Of a stretch of 64,000 nt of DNA, positions 36,392 to 46,590 are shown piece after piece (positions within the stretch are counted from its first letter, which is position 1; every line of letters starts with the position of its first letter). The notes beneath the pieces were generated by a model. The model ran no database searches. It was not told the DNA's origin and saw nothing but the letters and a program-made list of their open reading frames with translations. The position numbers and the translations under genes were made by a program. The DNA comes from Ruegeria meonggei (lineage in GTDB: Bacteria; Pseudomonadota; Alphaproteobacteria; Rhodobacterales; Rhodobacteraceae): assembly GCF_900172215.1 (NCBI RefSeq), contig NZ_FWFP01000014.1:62001-126000 (forward strand), in the 5' to 3' direction.

Positions 36392-36964
36392 TTATTGTAC
36401 GCCAGCTGCGACGCTGCGCGGTTCCATGGGCATTTCGCGCGGAGGCCGGCCAATCACGTCGCGCAGGTCCTCCAGTTCGATGAAGTTGTCGGCCTGGCGG
36501 CGCAGCTCGTCGGAAATCATCGGGGGCTGGCTGCGAATGGTCGACACGACCGAAACGCGCACGCCCTGACGCTGCAGGCTTGCGATCAGCGGGCGGAAAT
36601 CCCCATCGCCCGAAAACAGCACGATATGATCGACCCGCGGTGCCAGTTCCATGGCATCGACAGTCAATTCGATATCCATGTTCCCTTTGACTTTCCGACG
36701 CCCCATGCTGTCGGTGTATTCCTTGGCCGGTTTCGTCACCATGGTGAAGCCGTTGTAGTGCAGCCAGTCAACCAAGGGACGGATCGGCGAATATTCGTCG
36801 TTTTCCAATAGCGCTGTATAGTAAAAAGCCCTGAGCATCTTGCCGCGACGCATGAATTCCTGACGCAGCAATTTGTAGTCTATATCAAACCCCAGTGCTT
36901 TTGCGGCTGCATAAAGATTCGAGCCGTCGATGAACAGCGCTAGCCGTTCGTCTTTGTAAAACAT
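36392..36964 (-). CDS. NYN-domain (LabA/DUF88-type) protein
   Basis: A 190-residue PIN-like NYN domain. The acidic metal-site residues are in ALFIDGSNLYAAA (near the N-terminus), GNMDIELTVDAMEL, and VLFSGDGDFRPLIASLQRQG. These proteins are putative RNases or RNA-binding proteins. The C-terminus is a short proline/arginine tail. The start is ATG 36964; a longer hydrophobic extension to 37072 is rejected for lack of homology. It is divergent from folK. Confidence 0.9.
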   Translation of the reverse strand: MFYKDERLALFIDGSNLYAAAKALGFDIDYKLLRQEFMRRGKMLRAFYYTALLENDEYSPIRPLVDWLHYNGFTMVTKPAKEYTDSMGRRKVKGNMDIELTVDAMELAPRVDHIVLFSGDGDFRPLIASLQRQGVRVSVVSTIRSQPPMISDELRRQADNFIELEDLRDVIGRPPREMPMEPRSVAAGVQ

Positions 36965-37102
36965 AAATAGATCCTTCCGGTACAAACCAGCGCGCCGGGT
37001 GTTAGGTGAGTGGCTAAGAAATAAGCAGAGCGCTGATAAGCCCATAATTAGGGCATTTATTATGTATCGCAAGTATGCAATTCGCCGAATATTGGGAGCA
37101 GA

Positions 37103-37672
37103 ATGAGCAATTTTTCGTCAGAAGCGGTCATCGCCTTGGGTGCAAATCTCAGTTTGAGAGGTGTTGAACCCGAGGTGACACTTCAAAACGCCATTGACGC
37201 GATTTCGCGTCAGGGGGTGGTGATTCGCGCAGTCAGCCGCTTTTTTGAAACCCCCTGTTTTCCTGCTGGGGCCGGGCCAGATTACATCAATGCGGCAGCT
37301 TTAATCGACACCCATAAATCCCCGGCGGAGTTGCTGCAGGTCCTGCATGCAGTTGAACATGAGTTTGGCCGCGAACGGGTTCAGCGCTGGGGGATGCGCA
37401 CGCTGGATCTGGATTTGGTGGGCTTTGGCGACCAAGTTCTGCCGGACCTCACCGAATTTAACCGATGGCTCGTTCTGTCGCCCGAAGCGCAACGGCAAGA
37501 GGTTCCGGGCCAGTTGATCCTGCCACATCCCCGCCTACAGGACCGCGCCTTTGTCCTGGTTCCGATGGCGGATGTGGCGCCGGACTGGCGCCATCCTGTG
37601 CTGGGCCGGACGGTTACGGAAATGCTCTCTGACCTGTCTGCCGAAGACATTGCGGCAGTCACCCCTATGTGA
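37103..37672 (+). CDS. folK: 2-amino-4-hydroxy-6-hydroxymethyldihydropteridine diphosphokinase
   Basis: A 189-residue HPPK that pyrophosphorylates the pterin in folate synthesis. Landmarks are ALGANLSLRG at the N-terminus, FFETPCFPAGAGPDYINAAALID, and the signature RWGMRTLDLDLVGFGDQV with the catalytic Asp pair, then LPHPRLQDRAFVLVPMADVAP. It lies 95 bases before rpoZ, and no other folate genes adjoin. Confidence 0.95.
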   Translation: MSNFSSEAVIALGANLSLRGVEPEVTLQNAIDAISRQGVVIRAVSRFFETPCFPAGAGPDYINAAALIDTHKSPAELLQVLHAVEHEFGRERVQRWGMRTLDLDLVGFGDQVLPDLTEFNRWLVLSPEAQRQEVPGQLILPHPRLQDRAFVLVPMADVAPDWRHPVLGRTVTEMLSDLSAEDIAAVTPM

Positions 37673-37766
37673 AGGGTGCGTTTGCGGCATTTCTTGCTTG
37701 TCAAGGCGGGGATTCGCGCTTAGATAAACCTCTTCCTGACATGGATTCAGTAACGGAGAGCGCCCA

Positions 37767-38120
37767 ATGGCCCGCGTGACGGTAGAAGATTGCGTTGACA
37801 AGGTTCCGAACCGGTTTGAACTGGTGATGCTGGCCGCCCACCGGGCGCGCGAGATTTCCGCCGGTGGTCCGATCACAGTCGACCGCGACAACGACAAGAA
37901 CCCTGTCGTATCGCTGCGCGAGATTGCTGATGAAACGCAAAGCGCCGATGACCTGCGCGAGCGTCTGATCGAGGCGAACCAGACCCAGATCGAGGTCGAC
38001 GAGCCCGAAGAAGATCAGATGGCTCTGCTGATGGGTGCCGAGTCGGACAAGCCTGCCGATGACGATATGTCCGAAGAGAAGCTGTTGCGCGCTCTGATGG
38101 AGGCTCAAGGCCAGGGGTAA
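37767..38120 (+). CDS. rpoZ: RNA polymerase omega subunit
   Basis: A 117-residue omega subunit starting [30 protein letters not shown], the family signature. A C-terminal acidic extension ([30 protein letters not shown]) is typical of alphaproteobacterial forms. It helps assemble beta' and mediates ppGpp response. Its co-location with the RSH gene is conserved across Proteobacteria. Confidence 0.97.
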   Translation: MARVTVEDCVDKVPNRFELVMLAAHRAREISAGGPITVDRDNDKNPVVSLREIADETQSADDLRERLIEANQTQIEVDEPEEDQMALLMGAESDKPADDDMSEEKLLRALMEAQGQG

Positions 38121-38146
38121 TTCCCAAACACGAAGGTGCGGACCGG

Positions 38147-40279
38147 ATGATTTCTGCTGACGATCTGATTGCGCTGGTCCGCAACTACAATCCTAAGACA
38201 AATGCTGATCGCATTGCCCGGGCTTATGAGTTCGGCAAACAAATGCATGAGGGTCAGTTCCGCCATTCCGGCGAGCCCTACTTTACCCATCCCGTTGCCG
38301 TTGCTGCCATCCTGACCGAACAGCGTCTGGATGATGCGACCATTATTACCGCGCTGTTGCACGACACGATCGAAGACACCAAAGCCAATTACGGCAAAGT
38401 GTCTGAATTGTTCGGGGAAGAAGTCGCCAAGCTGGTCGATGGCGTCACCAAGCTGACCAATCTGCAGCTGTCCAGCCGTGAAACCAAACAGGCCGAGAAC
38501 TTTCGCAAGCTGTTCATGGCGATGTCCAAGGATCTGCGGGTGATCCTGGTGAAATTGGCCGACCGACTGCACAACATGCGCACGATCAAGGCAATGCGAC
38601 CCGAGAAACAGGTCGTCAAAGCGCGTGAAACGATGGATATCTATGCGCCGCTTGCAGGCCGCATGGGGATGCAATGGATGCGGGAAGAGCTGGAAGACCT
38701 TGCCTTCCGTGTTCTGAACCCCGAAGGCCGCCAGTCAATCATCCGCCGCTTTATCACTTTGCAGCGCGAAACCGGTGACGTGATCCACCGCATTACCGGT
38801 GATATGCGGCACGAGCTGGAAAAGGCCGGGATTGAGGCCGAGGTATTCGGCCGTGCCAAAAAACCTTACTCGATCTGGCGCAAGATGCAGGAAAAGGACC
38901 AGGGCTTTTCGCGCCTGTCCGACATTTACGGTTTCCGCATCATTACCCGATCCGAGGAAGATTGTTATCGCACCCTGGGCGCTATCCACCAGCGCTGGCG
39001 CGCAGTGCCGGGTCGGTTCAAGGATTATATCAGCCAGCCCAAATCGAACGGTTACCGCTCGATCCATACCACGGTGTCTGGGCGTGACGGTAAACGGGTC
39101 GAGGTGCAGATCCGCACACGCCAGATGCACGATGTCGCCGAAACCGGGGTTGCGGCGCACTGGTCGTATCGCGACGGTGTACGTTCGGAAAACCCGTTTG
39201 CGGTGGACCCGGCCAAGTGGATCGCCAACCTGACCGAACAGTTCGACAGCGAGGAGGATCACGAAGACTTCCTCGAGGCAGTCAAGCTCGAGATGTATTC
39301 CGACCAGGTGTTCTGTTTTACGCCCAAGGGCGATGTGGTCAAACTGCCCCGTGGAGCAACGCCGATTGATTTTGCCTATGCGATCCATACTCGGATCGGA
39401 CATGCCTGCGTTGGTGCCAAGGTGGACGGCATCCGCGTGCCGCTGTGGACTCGGATCAAGAACGGGCAATCGGTGGATATCATCACCGCCGACGGCCAGA
39501 CGCCGCAGGTCACATGGCTGGAAATTGCGGTGACTGGTAAGGCCCGCACCGCCATTCGCCGGGCGTTGCGCGAAGTCGACCGCGAGCGGTTCATCAAGCT
39601 GGGCAAGGAACTGGCCCGTTCCGGCTTTGAAAACGTGGGTCGCAAGTCGACAGACAAAGCGCTGGACACGGCTGCAAAGCACCTGCGCCTGAAGGATCGT
39701 CACGAATTGCTGGCTCGCCTTGGCAGCGCTGAACTGACAGCCCATGACGTGATCAGCGCTGTTTATCCCGAACTGACCCAGGACGAAGGTGACGCGATCC
39801 CCCTGCGCCGCGCGGTGATTGGCCTTGAACCGGGGCAGAAATTCGAACGCGCGCCGTGTTGTCAGCCGTTGCCGGGGGAACGCATCGTCGGCATCACCTA
39901 TCGCGGCAAAGGTGTGGTTGTGCACGCCATCGATTGCGACCGCCTGTCCGATCACGAAAGCGAACCCGACCGCTGGGTCGACCTGCACTGGCATTCTGGC
40001 ACCCACCCCGCTGTCTATGGTATGACGCTTGATCTGACCATCGGTAATGATGCCGGGGTGCTGGGGCGCATTTGCACATTGATTGGCGAGAAAAAGGCCA
40101 ATATCTCGAACCTGGAATTCGTCGATCGCAAACCGGATTTTTACCGCCTTATGATCAGTGTCGAGCTGCGCGACCTGGAACAGCTGCATTCGCTGATGCT
40201 GATGCTTGAGGCTGAAAGTGACGTGGCTGCGGTTGAACGCTACAGGGACAGGTCCAAAACCGCTGTCGCGGCTGGCTGA
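38147..40279 (+). CDS. rsh: Bifunctional (p)ppGpp synthetase/hydrolase (RSH)
   Basis: A 710-residue Rel/SpoT homolog. The HD hydrolase domain is intact (His72-Asp73 in ALLHDTIEDTKAN, with E76/D77), so hydrolysis is expected. The synthetase domain (about 240-350) includes YGFRIITRSEEDCYRTLGAIH and KDYISQPKSNGYRSIHTTV. TGS (about 385-450) begins VFCFTPKGDVVKLPRGATPIDFAYAIHT. The C-terminal ACT domain (about 630-705) has GVLGRICTLIGEKKANISNL. It is the likely sole stringent-response enzyme here. It follows rpoZ by 26 bases. Confidence 0.96.
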   Translation: MISADDLIALVRNYNPKTNADRIARAYEFGKQMHEGQFRHSGEPYFTHPVAVAAILTEQRLDDATIITALLHDTIEDTKANYGKVSELFGEEVAKLVDGVTKLTNLQLSSRETKQAENFRKLFMAMSKDLRVILVKLADRLHNMRTIKAMRPEKQVVKARETMDIYAPLAGRMGMQWMREELEDLAFRVLNPEGRQSIIRRFITLQRETGDVIHRITGDMRHELEKAGIEAEVFGRAKKPYSIWRKMQEKDQGFSRLSDIYGFRIITRSEEDCYRTLGAIHQRWRAVPGRFKDYISQPKSNGYRSIHTTVSGRDGKRVEVQIRTRQMHDVAETGVAAHWSYRDGVRSENPFAVDPAKWIANLTEQFDSEEDHEDFLEAVKLEMYSDQVFCFTPKGDVVKLPRGATPIDFAYAIHTRIGHACVGAKVDGIRVPLWTRIKNGQSVDIITADGQTPQVTWLEIAVTGKARTAIRRALREVDRERFIKLGKELARSGFENVGRKSTDKALDTAAKHLRLKDRHELLARLGSAELTAHDVISAVYPELTQDEGDAIPLRRAVIGLEPGQKFERAPCCQPLPGERIVGITYRGKGVVVHAIDCDRLSDHESEPDRWVDLHWHSGTHPAVYGMTLDLTIGNDAGVLGRICTLIGEKKANISNLEFVDRKPDFYRLMISVELRDLEQLHSLMLMLEAESDVAAVERYRDRSKTAVAAG

Positions 40280-40296
40280 TAAAGGGGTGATCAGGA

Positions 40297-40995
40297 GTGG
40301 TATTTAAGCGCCGAGATCGACGCTCGCCTGTCCAGATTGCTTCGGAATTCGTTTACCCCCGTGGCGGATGGACCCGGGCCTTTCATTACGTCAAACACCG
40401 TGTTCGCCGCCTGCCGGATTCACCGGAACGCATTGCGCGCGGGATCGGGGCAGGGGTGTTTGCGGCTTTTACCCCGTTCTATGGGCTGCATTTTGTGGTG
40501 GCTGCCCTGTGCGCGCGGCTGATCAATGGCAATATTCTGGCGGCGCTCAGTGGGACGTTTTTTGGCAATCCGCTGACCTATGTGCCCATCGGCGTTGTTT
40601 GCCTGCAAACCGGGCATTTCCTGTTGGGAACCGATTTTGAAGAAGGCGAATCGCATAGGCTGATGCGCACCTTCGCCAACGCCATTTATGATCTCAAAGA
40701 CAACTTGGTCGCCCTGTTTACCGATCGGGTTGCGGACTGGCACGGGTTGGGCATCTTCTACCACGAGGTGTTCTATCCCTATCTTATCGGCAGCATTTTT
40801 CCCGGTCTTCTTGCCGCGGTGATCTGTCATTACCTCAGCCTGCCTCTGATCCGCACGTACCAGCAGCGACGCCGCGCCCGGATCAAGGCGAAGTTCGAAG
40901 AAATCAAACGCTTGGCGGAATCCAAGACTGCCGTTTCTGTGACAAACCCACTAGGCTCGGGCCAGAAATCGGGAAAGGAATCGGGTGATGTCTGA
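40297..40995 (+). CDS. DUF2062 membrane protein
   Basis: A 232-residue protein with the DUF2062 pattern: [43 protein letters not shown], then [14 protein letters not shown] and two C-terminal helices. The basic N-terminus faces the cytosol, and a charged C-terminal tail ends at pdxJ. Function is unknown. The start is GTG 40297. It overlaps pdxJ by eight bases, and the operon order rsh-DUF2062-pdxJ is characteristic of this family. Confidence 0.88.
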   Translation: MVFKRRDRRSPVQIASEFVYPRGGWTRAFHYVKHRVRRLPDSPERIARGIGAGVFAAFTPFYGLHFVVAALCARLINGNILAALSGTFFGNPLTYVPIGVVCLQTGHFLLGTDFEEGESHRLMRTFANAIYDLKDNLVALFTDRVADWHGLGIFYHEVFYPYLIGSIFPGLLAAVICHYLSLPLIRTYQQRRRARIKAKFEEIKRLAESKTAVSVTNPLGSGQKSGKESGDV

Positions 40996-41734
40996 CAATC
41001 AACTGCGTCTGGGTGTAAACATCGACCATGTGGCAACCATTCGCAATGCCAGGGGCGGGGCTTACCCGGATCCGATGCGCGCGGCAAAACTGGCCGAAGA
41101 AGCCGGAGCCGACGGTATCACTGCGCATTTGCGCGAAGACCGCCGCCATATCGTAGACGAAGATATCGAAGCGCTGATGGACGCTCTGACTGTGCCGCTG
41201 AACTTTGAAATGGCAGCCACGCCCGAGATGCAGAAGATCGCGCTGCGCCACAAGCCGCATGCCGTCTGCATCGTTCCCGAAAAGCGCGAGGAACGCACCA
41301 CCGAAGGCGGGCTGGAAGTCGCGCGTGAAGAAAACAAGCTGGCCCATTACATCGCCCCGCTGCGCGAGGCTGGCTGTCGCGTGTCAATCTTTATCGCCGC
41401 CGACCAGCGTCAGATTGAGGCCGCCCACCGTATCGGCGCCGAGGTGATCGAACTTCATACCGGCGCTTATTGCGACGCGCATGCAGACGGTCATATGGAT
41501 GAGGCCGCGCGTGAATTGGACGCCCTGCGCGACATGTCCGCTTTTGCTCATTCGCTGGGTCTCGAAGTGCACGCGGGCCATGGCCTGACCTACGACACGG
41601 TCAAACCCGTGGCGGTCTTTCCTGAAGTGCGTGAACTAAATATCGGCCACTTTCTAATTGGCGAAGCCATCTTCCGCGGTCTTACCCCAGCAATTTCTGA
41701 GATGCGCCGCCTTATGGATGAGGCGCGGGCGTGA
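40988..41734 (+). CDS. pdxJ: Pyridoxine 5'-phosphate synthase
   Basis: A 248-residue TIM barrel. It condenses 1-deoxyxylulose 5-phosphate and 3-amino-1-hydroxyacetone phosphate to PNP in vitamin B6 synthesis. The N-terminus [24 protein letters not shown] is the family mark, and [37 protein letters not shown] and [12 protein letters not shown] follow. The ATG at 40988 is used in preference to the GTG one codon earlier. Confidence 0.97.
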   Translation: MSDNQLRLGVNIDHVATIRNARGGAYPDPMRAAKLAEEAGADGITAHLREDRRHIVDEDIEALMDALTVPLNFEMAATPEMQKIALRHKPHAVCIVPEKREERTTEGGLEVAREENKLAHYIAPLREAGCRVSIFIAADQRQIEAAHRIGAEVIELHTGAYCDAHADGHMDEAARELDALRDMSAFAHSLGLEVHAGHGLTYDTVKPVAVFPEVRELNIGHFLIGEAIFRGLTPAISEMRRLMDEARA

Positions 41735-42354
41735 TCACCACAGGGTTTGTCGCCATCTGGTTGGCCTGGCTGATGGCCGGAGGGTCTCCGGGCCCTGCGA
41801 CCATGGGTATCGCCGGAACCGCCATGAATGAGGGGCGCACCGCAGGTCTGGCCTTTGCGCTAGGCATCTGCGCGGGGTCGGCCATGTGGGGTGTTGCTGC
41901 TGCATTGGGACTGTCTGCGATTATGCTGGCCAATGTCTGGGTGTTTGAGGTGATCCGCTATTTCGGTGTGGCCTATCTGGGCTGGCTGGCGCTGAAAGCC
42001 CTGCGTCGCGCCATGAGCTCGGATGAGGTTGCGCTAGGCAACCCGGTCACCGGTTCACTGAGGGCGATCTTTGCCAAAGGCGCGGCTATTCACCTGACCA
42101 ACCCCAAGGCGATCCTCAGCTGGGGATCGATCTATGCCATCGTGGCCCCAAATGACGCCAGCTTGTCGATGTTGTTGGGCTATTTCGGCCTGCTTTATGC
42201 CGGGTCGCTTTTTATCTTCATCGGCTACGCGTTCCTGTTCTCATCCGAACGCATGGTCCGCGCCTACCGCCGCGCCCGCCGCTGGTTCGACTTTGCGTTT
42301 GCAGGGTTCTTTGGAGTGGCGAGCTATAAGATCCTGACGGTGCGGTTGTCGTGA
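41731..42354 (+). CDS. LysE/RhtB-family amino acid exporter
   Basis: A 207-residue protein of six helices. The family start is [24 protein letters not shown], and [21 protein letters not shown] and [25 protein letters not shown] follow. It exports amino acids or homoserine-like compounds; the substrate is unknown. The GTG overlaps the pdxJ stop by four bases. This is the first of four genes between pdxJ and acpS. Confidence 0.9.
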   Translation: MITTGFVAIWLAWLMAGGSPGPATMGIAGTAMNEGRTAGLAFALGICAGSAMWGVAAALGLSAIMLANVWVFEVIRYFGVAYLGWLALKALRRAMSSDEVALGNPVTGSLRAIFAKGAAIHLTNPKAILSWGSIYAIVAPNDASLSMLLGYFGLLYAGSLFIFIGYAFLFSSERMVRAYRRARRWFDFAFAGFFGVASYKILTVRLS

Positions 42355-42450
42355 GTGAAAAGGTAGCCTACCGCAGGTGACAGACCACTGAAACAGGGCA
42401 GCTTTCCAGGTCGCTTTTAAAAACCTCCTAATCAACAAACAGAGTTAGAC

Positions 42451-42882
42451 ATGAGTTCGAGCATTCTCAGATTTTCACTTGTTTTCACTTTGGTCAGCAT
42501 TGCTATCCCGTTGTTCGTTTTTGCGGCTAGCGCCGTGTTTGATGTCGATTTGTCTGGCAGCTTTGTTCACATGGTTCCGTTTATAGCTGGGGCAATATTC
42601 GAGGGTCAGCGATATGCGCAGCAGTTTGACGAAATGCCAGCCAAGTCTGAAATGTGGAATGCGGCTCTTTTTATGGCTTGCGTGGGAATGGTAATTTCTC
42701 TTGTTTGGGCGGCCTTGCTGTTTTTCGCGCTGCCTTCGTTGTCGGCCCCGCTTCGTGACATCCCTATTCTGTTTTTGGCTATCGGCTTTTGCATGATTCT
42801 GCTTATTGCTTTTTTGATGTGTCGTGTGTTTGTCGCATTAGGGGCGCGCACGTACCTTAAAAACAGCAGGCGATCGACCTGA
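42451..42882 (+). CDS. Small four-helix membrane protein (ABZJ_00895-like), copy 1
   Basis: A 143-residue protein with four hydrophobic segments (about 10-30, 38-52, 70-95 and 104-125). In helix 2 it has the pattern FIAGAIFEGQRYAQQF, a small-residue/G-Q-x-x-A-x-x-F signature shared in weak form with the next two genes and with the ABZJ_00895 group of unknown function. Codon use is less GC-biased than in pdxJ. It lies about 100 bases after the LysE gene. Confidence 0.7.
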   Translation: MSSSILRFSLVFTLVSIAIPLFVFAASAVFDVDLSGSFVHMVPFIAGAIFEGQRYAQQFDEMPAKSEMWNAALFMACVGMVISLVWAALLFFALPSLSAPLRDIPILFLAIGFCMILLIAFLMCRVFVALGARTYLKNSRRST

Positions 42883-43015
42883 TAGTCGCGTAGTTGTTGC
42901 CGCTGTCGGAGCCACCCCAAAGAATTCTGAACGTTTTATGGACACGTTCTAATCGTGCGATCAAATACCCAAATACCGGCACTGCCAAAACAGCGCACTA
43001 AGGTGAGACTATGCT

Positions 43016-43513
43016 ATGAAAACACCAAGCCTTTGGCTCTTTGCCCTGTGGCTACTGCTAATCAGATTTTCGCTGACATTGATGTTCGCGACAATTGAAA
43101 TTCTGTTCAGGTATGATCTCACTCCACCGGGCATTCCGGTCATCTCAGCGGTATTGGCAGCTATGATCACAGCGCAGAGTTTTGCCCGCACGGCGCGCCG
43201 CACATTAAAGCTGCGGGAAATCGTGTGGTTTGCGGTTTTGGGCGCTTTGGTTTTTTACGTCGTAAACTGGACAGCGCTCCTTTTGATCGGGCAGGTGTTT
43301 CAATTCTACAGCAGCGCCTCGGAACTCAAAATGTCCCTTCTCGTTGAGGCGTATATGGCTTTTTATGCGCCTCCCCTACTGTATCGCACTCTGGCAATTG
43401 ATATAATTTTGGTTTCTGCAGCGTTTATCGTGAATGCAGCGCTGGTGCCGCTTGCGGTGAAAACCGAACTGAAGGCCATGCAACGGGTTAAACGTAAAGA
43501 ACAACCACAATGA
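43016..43513 (+). CDS. Small four-helix membrane protein (ABZJ_00895-like), copy 2
   Basis: A 165-residue protein of the same layout as copy 1. Helix 2 carries VLAAMITAQSFARTARRTL in place of AGAIFEGQRYAQQF. Helices at about 8-30, 78-100 and 125-150 complete the four-helix topology, and the C-terminal tail is basic. There is no signal peptide. Third-position composition is again more AT-rich than neighbours. Confidence 0.65.
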   Translation: MKTPSLWLFALWLLLIRFSLTLMFATIEILFRYDLTPPGIPVISAVLAAMITAQSFARTARRTLKLREIVWFAVLGALVFYVVNWTALLLIGQVFQFYSSASELKMSLLVEAYMAFYAPPLLYRTLAIDIILVSAAFIVNAALVPLAVKTELKAMQRVKRKEQPQ

Positions 43514-43529
43514 TCCTCAAGGCGGTGCA

Positions 43530-44006
43530 GTGGTGAAGCCAATGAAGACCATATTGGCGACGAACGCAGAGGCCAAGCTGGATCGTTTGACCTTTGTTGC
43601 GTTCCTTTTTTCGGGACTGTCGTTTTTGTCGCTGATCAAATGGTGGTTAGATGTGACATGGCCCCTCGCAACGCTGCCTTTGGGGTTGGCCCTGGCGACG
43701 GCAGCGTTTTTTTATGGAGGCAAAGCGGGAGCAAGGGGAAGGCAATGCGGACCATCGGTCAAAAGCTGGGTTCTTGCCTGGAAAATGATCTGGACCACCT
43801 TGGTTTGTGTGATCTGCGTTTTTGCGATTGCGTTGGTATTTGGGGATGCAGTTGCATCTAATTTTCGCTACCGGGCTTGGCTGTCTATTGGGCTAGAGCT
43901 TGTACTTTGCCTCGCCGTGTCGTTTGTCTTTTGCCGGTATGCATTTGTTGCCGGCGTAAATCGTGGGTACGCTGCCTTTTTGAAACAGGGAAATCGCAAC
44001 CAATGA
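43530..44006 (+). CDS. Small four-helix membrane protein (ABZJ_00895-like), copy 3
   Basis: A 158-residue protein with helices at about 22-38, 44-62, 85-105 and 118-138. Helix 2 ends in [14 protein letters not shown], the place where copies 1 and 2 have G-Q/A-Q-x-x-A. Starts at GTG 43530, GTG 43533 or ATG 43542 are all possible. Its stop overlaps the acpS start (ATGA), so it is coupled to the core gene and presumably expressed with it. Confidence 0.65.
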   Translation: MVKPMKTILATNAEAKLDRLTFVAFLFSGLSFLSLIKWWLDVTWPLATLPLGLALATAAFFYGGKAGARGRQCGPSVKSWVLAWKMIWTTLVCVICVFAIALVFGDAVASNFRYRAWLSIGLELVLCLAVSFVFCRYAFVAGVNRGYAAFLKQGNRNQ

Positions 44007-44422
44007 TCCTCGGCATCGGCACAGACCTTGCGAATATCGATCGCATTCAGGGCACGCTTGATCGCTTTGGCGATCGCTTTCGCAACCGTGTCTTCACCGA
44101 CATCGAACAGCACAAAGCGGAACGTCGCGCGGATACGGCGGGCACCTATGCCAAACGATGGGCCGCGAAAGAGGCGTGTTCCAAGGCGTTGGGCACAGGT
44201 CTGCGGATGGGTATCGCCTGGCGGGATATGGCCGTCTCAAACCTTGATACCGGTCAGCCGGTGATGCAGGTGACCGGCTGGGCCGCGGAACGGTTGGCAA
44301 CGATGACGCCAGACGGGCACGAGGCGATCATTCACGTCACCCTGACCGATGATCACCCTTGGGCGCAGGCCTTTGTGGTGATCGAGGCGCGGCCACGCCA
44401 AGAAGGTGCTGCACAGCCTTGA
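44003..44422 (+). CDS. acpS: Holo-[acyl-carrier-protein] synthase
   Basis: A 139-residue phosphopantetheinyl transferase that activates ACP. It begins [23 protein letters not shown]. The metal/CoA residues are in [10 protein letters not shown] (Asp) and [20 protein letters not shown] (Glu in the KEA motif), with a G-x-x-W-R-D-M-A-V substrate stretch. It sits in the family-typical acpS-lepB-rnc order. Confidence 0.95.
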   Translation: MILGIGTDLANIDRIQGTLDRFGDRFRNRVFTDIEQHKAERRADTAGTYAKRWAAKEACSKALGTGLRMGIAWRDMAVSNLDTGQPVMQVTGWAAERLATMTPDGHEAIIHVTLTDDHPWAQAFVVIEARPRQEGAAQP

Positions 44423-44478
44423 CTTGCCCCTGACCGACCCGCATGTAGCACCCAACAACGCAAGGACTGGAGAGCAGA

Positions 44479-45318
44479 ATGGCCGAAGAAGCCAAAACCG
44501 GAAGTGGCATCTGGGAGACGATCAAAACCATCGTCTACGCACTGCTGATTGCGGGCATTTTCCGAACCCTGTTCTTTCAGCCTTTTTGGATTCCGTCAGG
44601 TTCGATGAAAGAGACCCTGCTGATCGGGGATTTCCTATTCGTCAACAAGATGGCTTATGGCTATTCGTATGCGTCGTGCCCCAGCCTGATCATTTCCAGA
44701 GTTGGTCTGAATATCGATGCCGAGGATGTTTGTGGCTGGATGAAGAGCGAAGACAATTCCCGGATCTGGGGCGGTGAGCCTGCACGCGGCGACGTCATCG
44801 TTTTCCGCCATCCGGTAAGCGGGCGCGACTATATCAAACGGCTCATGGGCCTGCCGGGAGACCGCATTCAGGTCCGTAACGGCCAGGTCATCCTAAACGG
44901 TACGCCGGTTCCGCAACAGCCCGATGGTGTCTTTACCGAATTGTCAGAACCGCAGGGCCCGCAACGCCTGCGCCCGCGCTGTGAAAATGGACCAGTTGGT
45001 CTGGGCGGTCTTTGCGAAAAGTCCCGTTTGATCGAAACCCTGCCCAACGGCGTATCCTACGACGTGCTGAATATTGGCAAGCAGGGCTCCGACAATACCG
45101 GCATCTACACCGTGCCCGAAGGCCATTATTTCTTTATGGGGGACAACCGCGACAATTCCAGCGACAGCCGTGTACCGCAATCTGCGGGTGGGGTCGGTTA
45201 TGTGCCCTATGAAAACCTGATCGGTCGGGCCGACCGGATCATGTTCTCGTCCGCTGGCCGGTCGATGCTGTTCTTCTGGACTTGGCGCGGGGATCGCTTC
45301 TTTAAGGCGGTCAATTGA
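44479..45318 (+). CDS. lepB: Signal peptidase I
   Basis: A 279-residue membrane-anchored protease. One N-terminal helix ([22 protein letters not shown]) precedes the nucleophile Ser42 ([15 protein letters not shown]). The general base Lys120 is in [29 protein letters not shown] is the C-terminal signature. It cleaves signal peptides from exported proteins. There is a Cys-rich insertion around residues 66-90 and a second Cys pair later. It is coupled to rnc by a four-base overlap. Confidence 0.97.
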   Translation: MAEEAKTGSGIWETIKTIVYALLIAGIFRTLFFQPFWIPSGSMKETLLIGDFLFVNKMAYGYSYASCPSLIISRVGLNIDAEDVCGWMKSEDNSRIWGGEPARGDVIVFRHPVSGRDYIKRLMGLPGDRIQVRNGQVILNGTPVPQQPDGVFTELSEPQGPQRLRPRCENGPVGLGGLCEKSRLIETLPNGVSYDVLNIGKQGSDNTGIYTVPEGHYFFMGDNRDNSSDSRVPQSAGGVGYVPYENLIGRADRIMFSSAGRSMLFFWTWRGDRFFKAVN

Positions 45319-45992
45319 AGCTATCGGCTGAGATAAAAGCGTTCCAGAAACGTTTGGGGTATGAATTCAAAGACCCTGAACTGCTGGTGCGCGCACTGAC
45401 CCATGGCTCGGTGTCCTCAGCAACGCGACCTGATAACCAACGGCTGGAGTTTCTGGGCGATCGTGTCTTGGGCCTTGTTATGGCCACTGCGTTGCTTGAG
45501 GCAGACAAGAAAGCGTCAGAAGGGCAGTTGGCGCCCCGCTTCAACGCATTGGTTCGTAAAGAAGCCTGTGCCGACGTTGCCCGCCAGATTGATCTGGGTG
45601 AGGTCCTGAAACTCGGCCGGTCCGAGATGCTGTCGGGTGGCCGTCGAAAGCAGGCCCTGTTGGGCGACGCGATGGAGGCTGTGATCGCTGCCATCTACCG
45701 CGATACCGGATTTGAGGCCGCGGGTGATGTAATCCTGGCGCTGTGGGGCGACCGCATCCACAATGTTGAGGCCGACGCACGCGACGCAAAAACCGCGCTG
45801 CAGGAATGGGCGCAGGCGCGGGGGCAGAAGCCGCCCTCCTATGTCGAAGTAAGGCGCAGCGGCCCGGATCACGCCCCGGTTTTCACCATTGCAGCCCGAC
45901 TGCAGGACGGTACCGAAGCCCAAGCCACTGCTGGATCAAAGCGGCAGGCAGAACAAGCAGCAGCCAAGGCCCTGTTAGAGCGTTTGGGGTAA
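45315..45992 (+). CDS. rnc: Ribonuclease III
   Basis: A 225-residue enzyme that cuts double-stranded RNA (rRNA and mRNA processing). The RNase III signature [15 protein letters not shown] is present at about 43-57. [19 protein letters not shown] is the second acidic motif. The dsRNA-binding domain is C-terminal ([20 protein letters not shown], then [19 protein letters not shown]). era, which usually follows rnc directly, is 2.1 kb away here. Confidence 0.97.
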   Translation: MKLSAEIKAFQKRLGYEFKDPELLVRALTHGSVSSATRPDNQRLEFLGDRVLGLVMATALLEADKKASEGQLAPRFNALVRKEACADVARQIDLGEVLKLGRSEMLSGGRRKQALLGDAMEAVIAAIYRDTGFEAAGDVILALWGDRIHNVEADARDAKTALQEWAQARGQKPPSYVEVRRSGPDHAPVFTIAARLQDGTEAQATAGSKRQAEQAAAKALLERLG

Positions 45993-46044
45993 TGTGTCGC
46001 TGCCTGGAAACACTGATCGTTGTGGCCTGAACGGGCAGCACAAT

Positions 46045-46590
46045 ATGAAAATCAGACCTGCAATCCCTTCTGATGCTTCCAGCCTTGCAGCGCTGTCGAT
46101 TGAGGTCTGGCTGGCCACTTATCAGCGTGATGGCATCGGCGCATTCTTTGCTAATTATGCCTTGAACGAATTCACCACCCAACGCGCCAAGGCGCGCATC
46201 GCCGATCCAACAGAATTTCTGTCTGTACTTGAGGCGGGATCAGGGTTGATTGGGTATGTCGCCGTCGCGACTGATAGAACGCCTCCGCTGCCCGGTGTAG
46301 GTGGCCCGGAAATCTCAACCCTCTATGTTCAGCCGAGACACCAGGGCAAAGGCGTTGGCAAGGCGCTGCTGAACACCGCGCTACAACACTGCCGTGAACT
46401 TGGTGGTGAAAGAACCTGGCTCACCACCAATTCCGAGAACACACCCGCGATTGATTTTTACCTGTCACAGGGGTTCGAACATATCGGAACCACAAGCTTT
46501 CGGATCCAGGATCAGGCCTATCCCAATCATGTGCTTGAACTTGATTTGCGCCAGGATCGGGCAACAGGAGCCTTTAGATCACCCGAATAA
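46045..46590 (+). CDS. GNAT acetyltransferase
   Basis: A 181-residue GNAT protein. It begins MKIRPAIPSDASSLAALSIEVWLATY and has the acetyl-CoA loop STLYVQPRHQGKGVGKALL (RHQGKG) with TTNSENTPAIDFYLSQGFEHIG at the end. The substrate is unknown. The start is ATG 46045, 52 bases after rnc. Its last 17 bases overlap the end of the convergent multicopper oxidase. It lies where era is normally expected. Confidence 0.88.
   Translation: MKIRPAIPSDASSLAALSIEVWLATYQRDGIGAFFANYALNEFTTQRAKARIADPTEFLSVLEAGSGLIGYVAVATDRTPPLPGVGGPEISTLYVQPRHQGKGVGKALLNTALQHCRELGGERTWLTTNSENTPAIDFYLSQGFEHIGTTSFRIQDQAYPNHVLELDLRQDRATGAFRSPE

Noticed and set aside
38735..40189. 484-codon minus-strand frame inside the RSH gene
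   Set aside because: Antisense shadow of synthetase, TGS and ACT domains; no homology.
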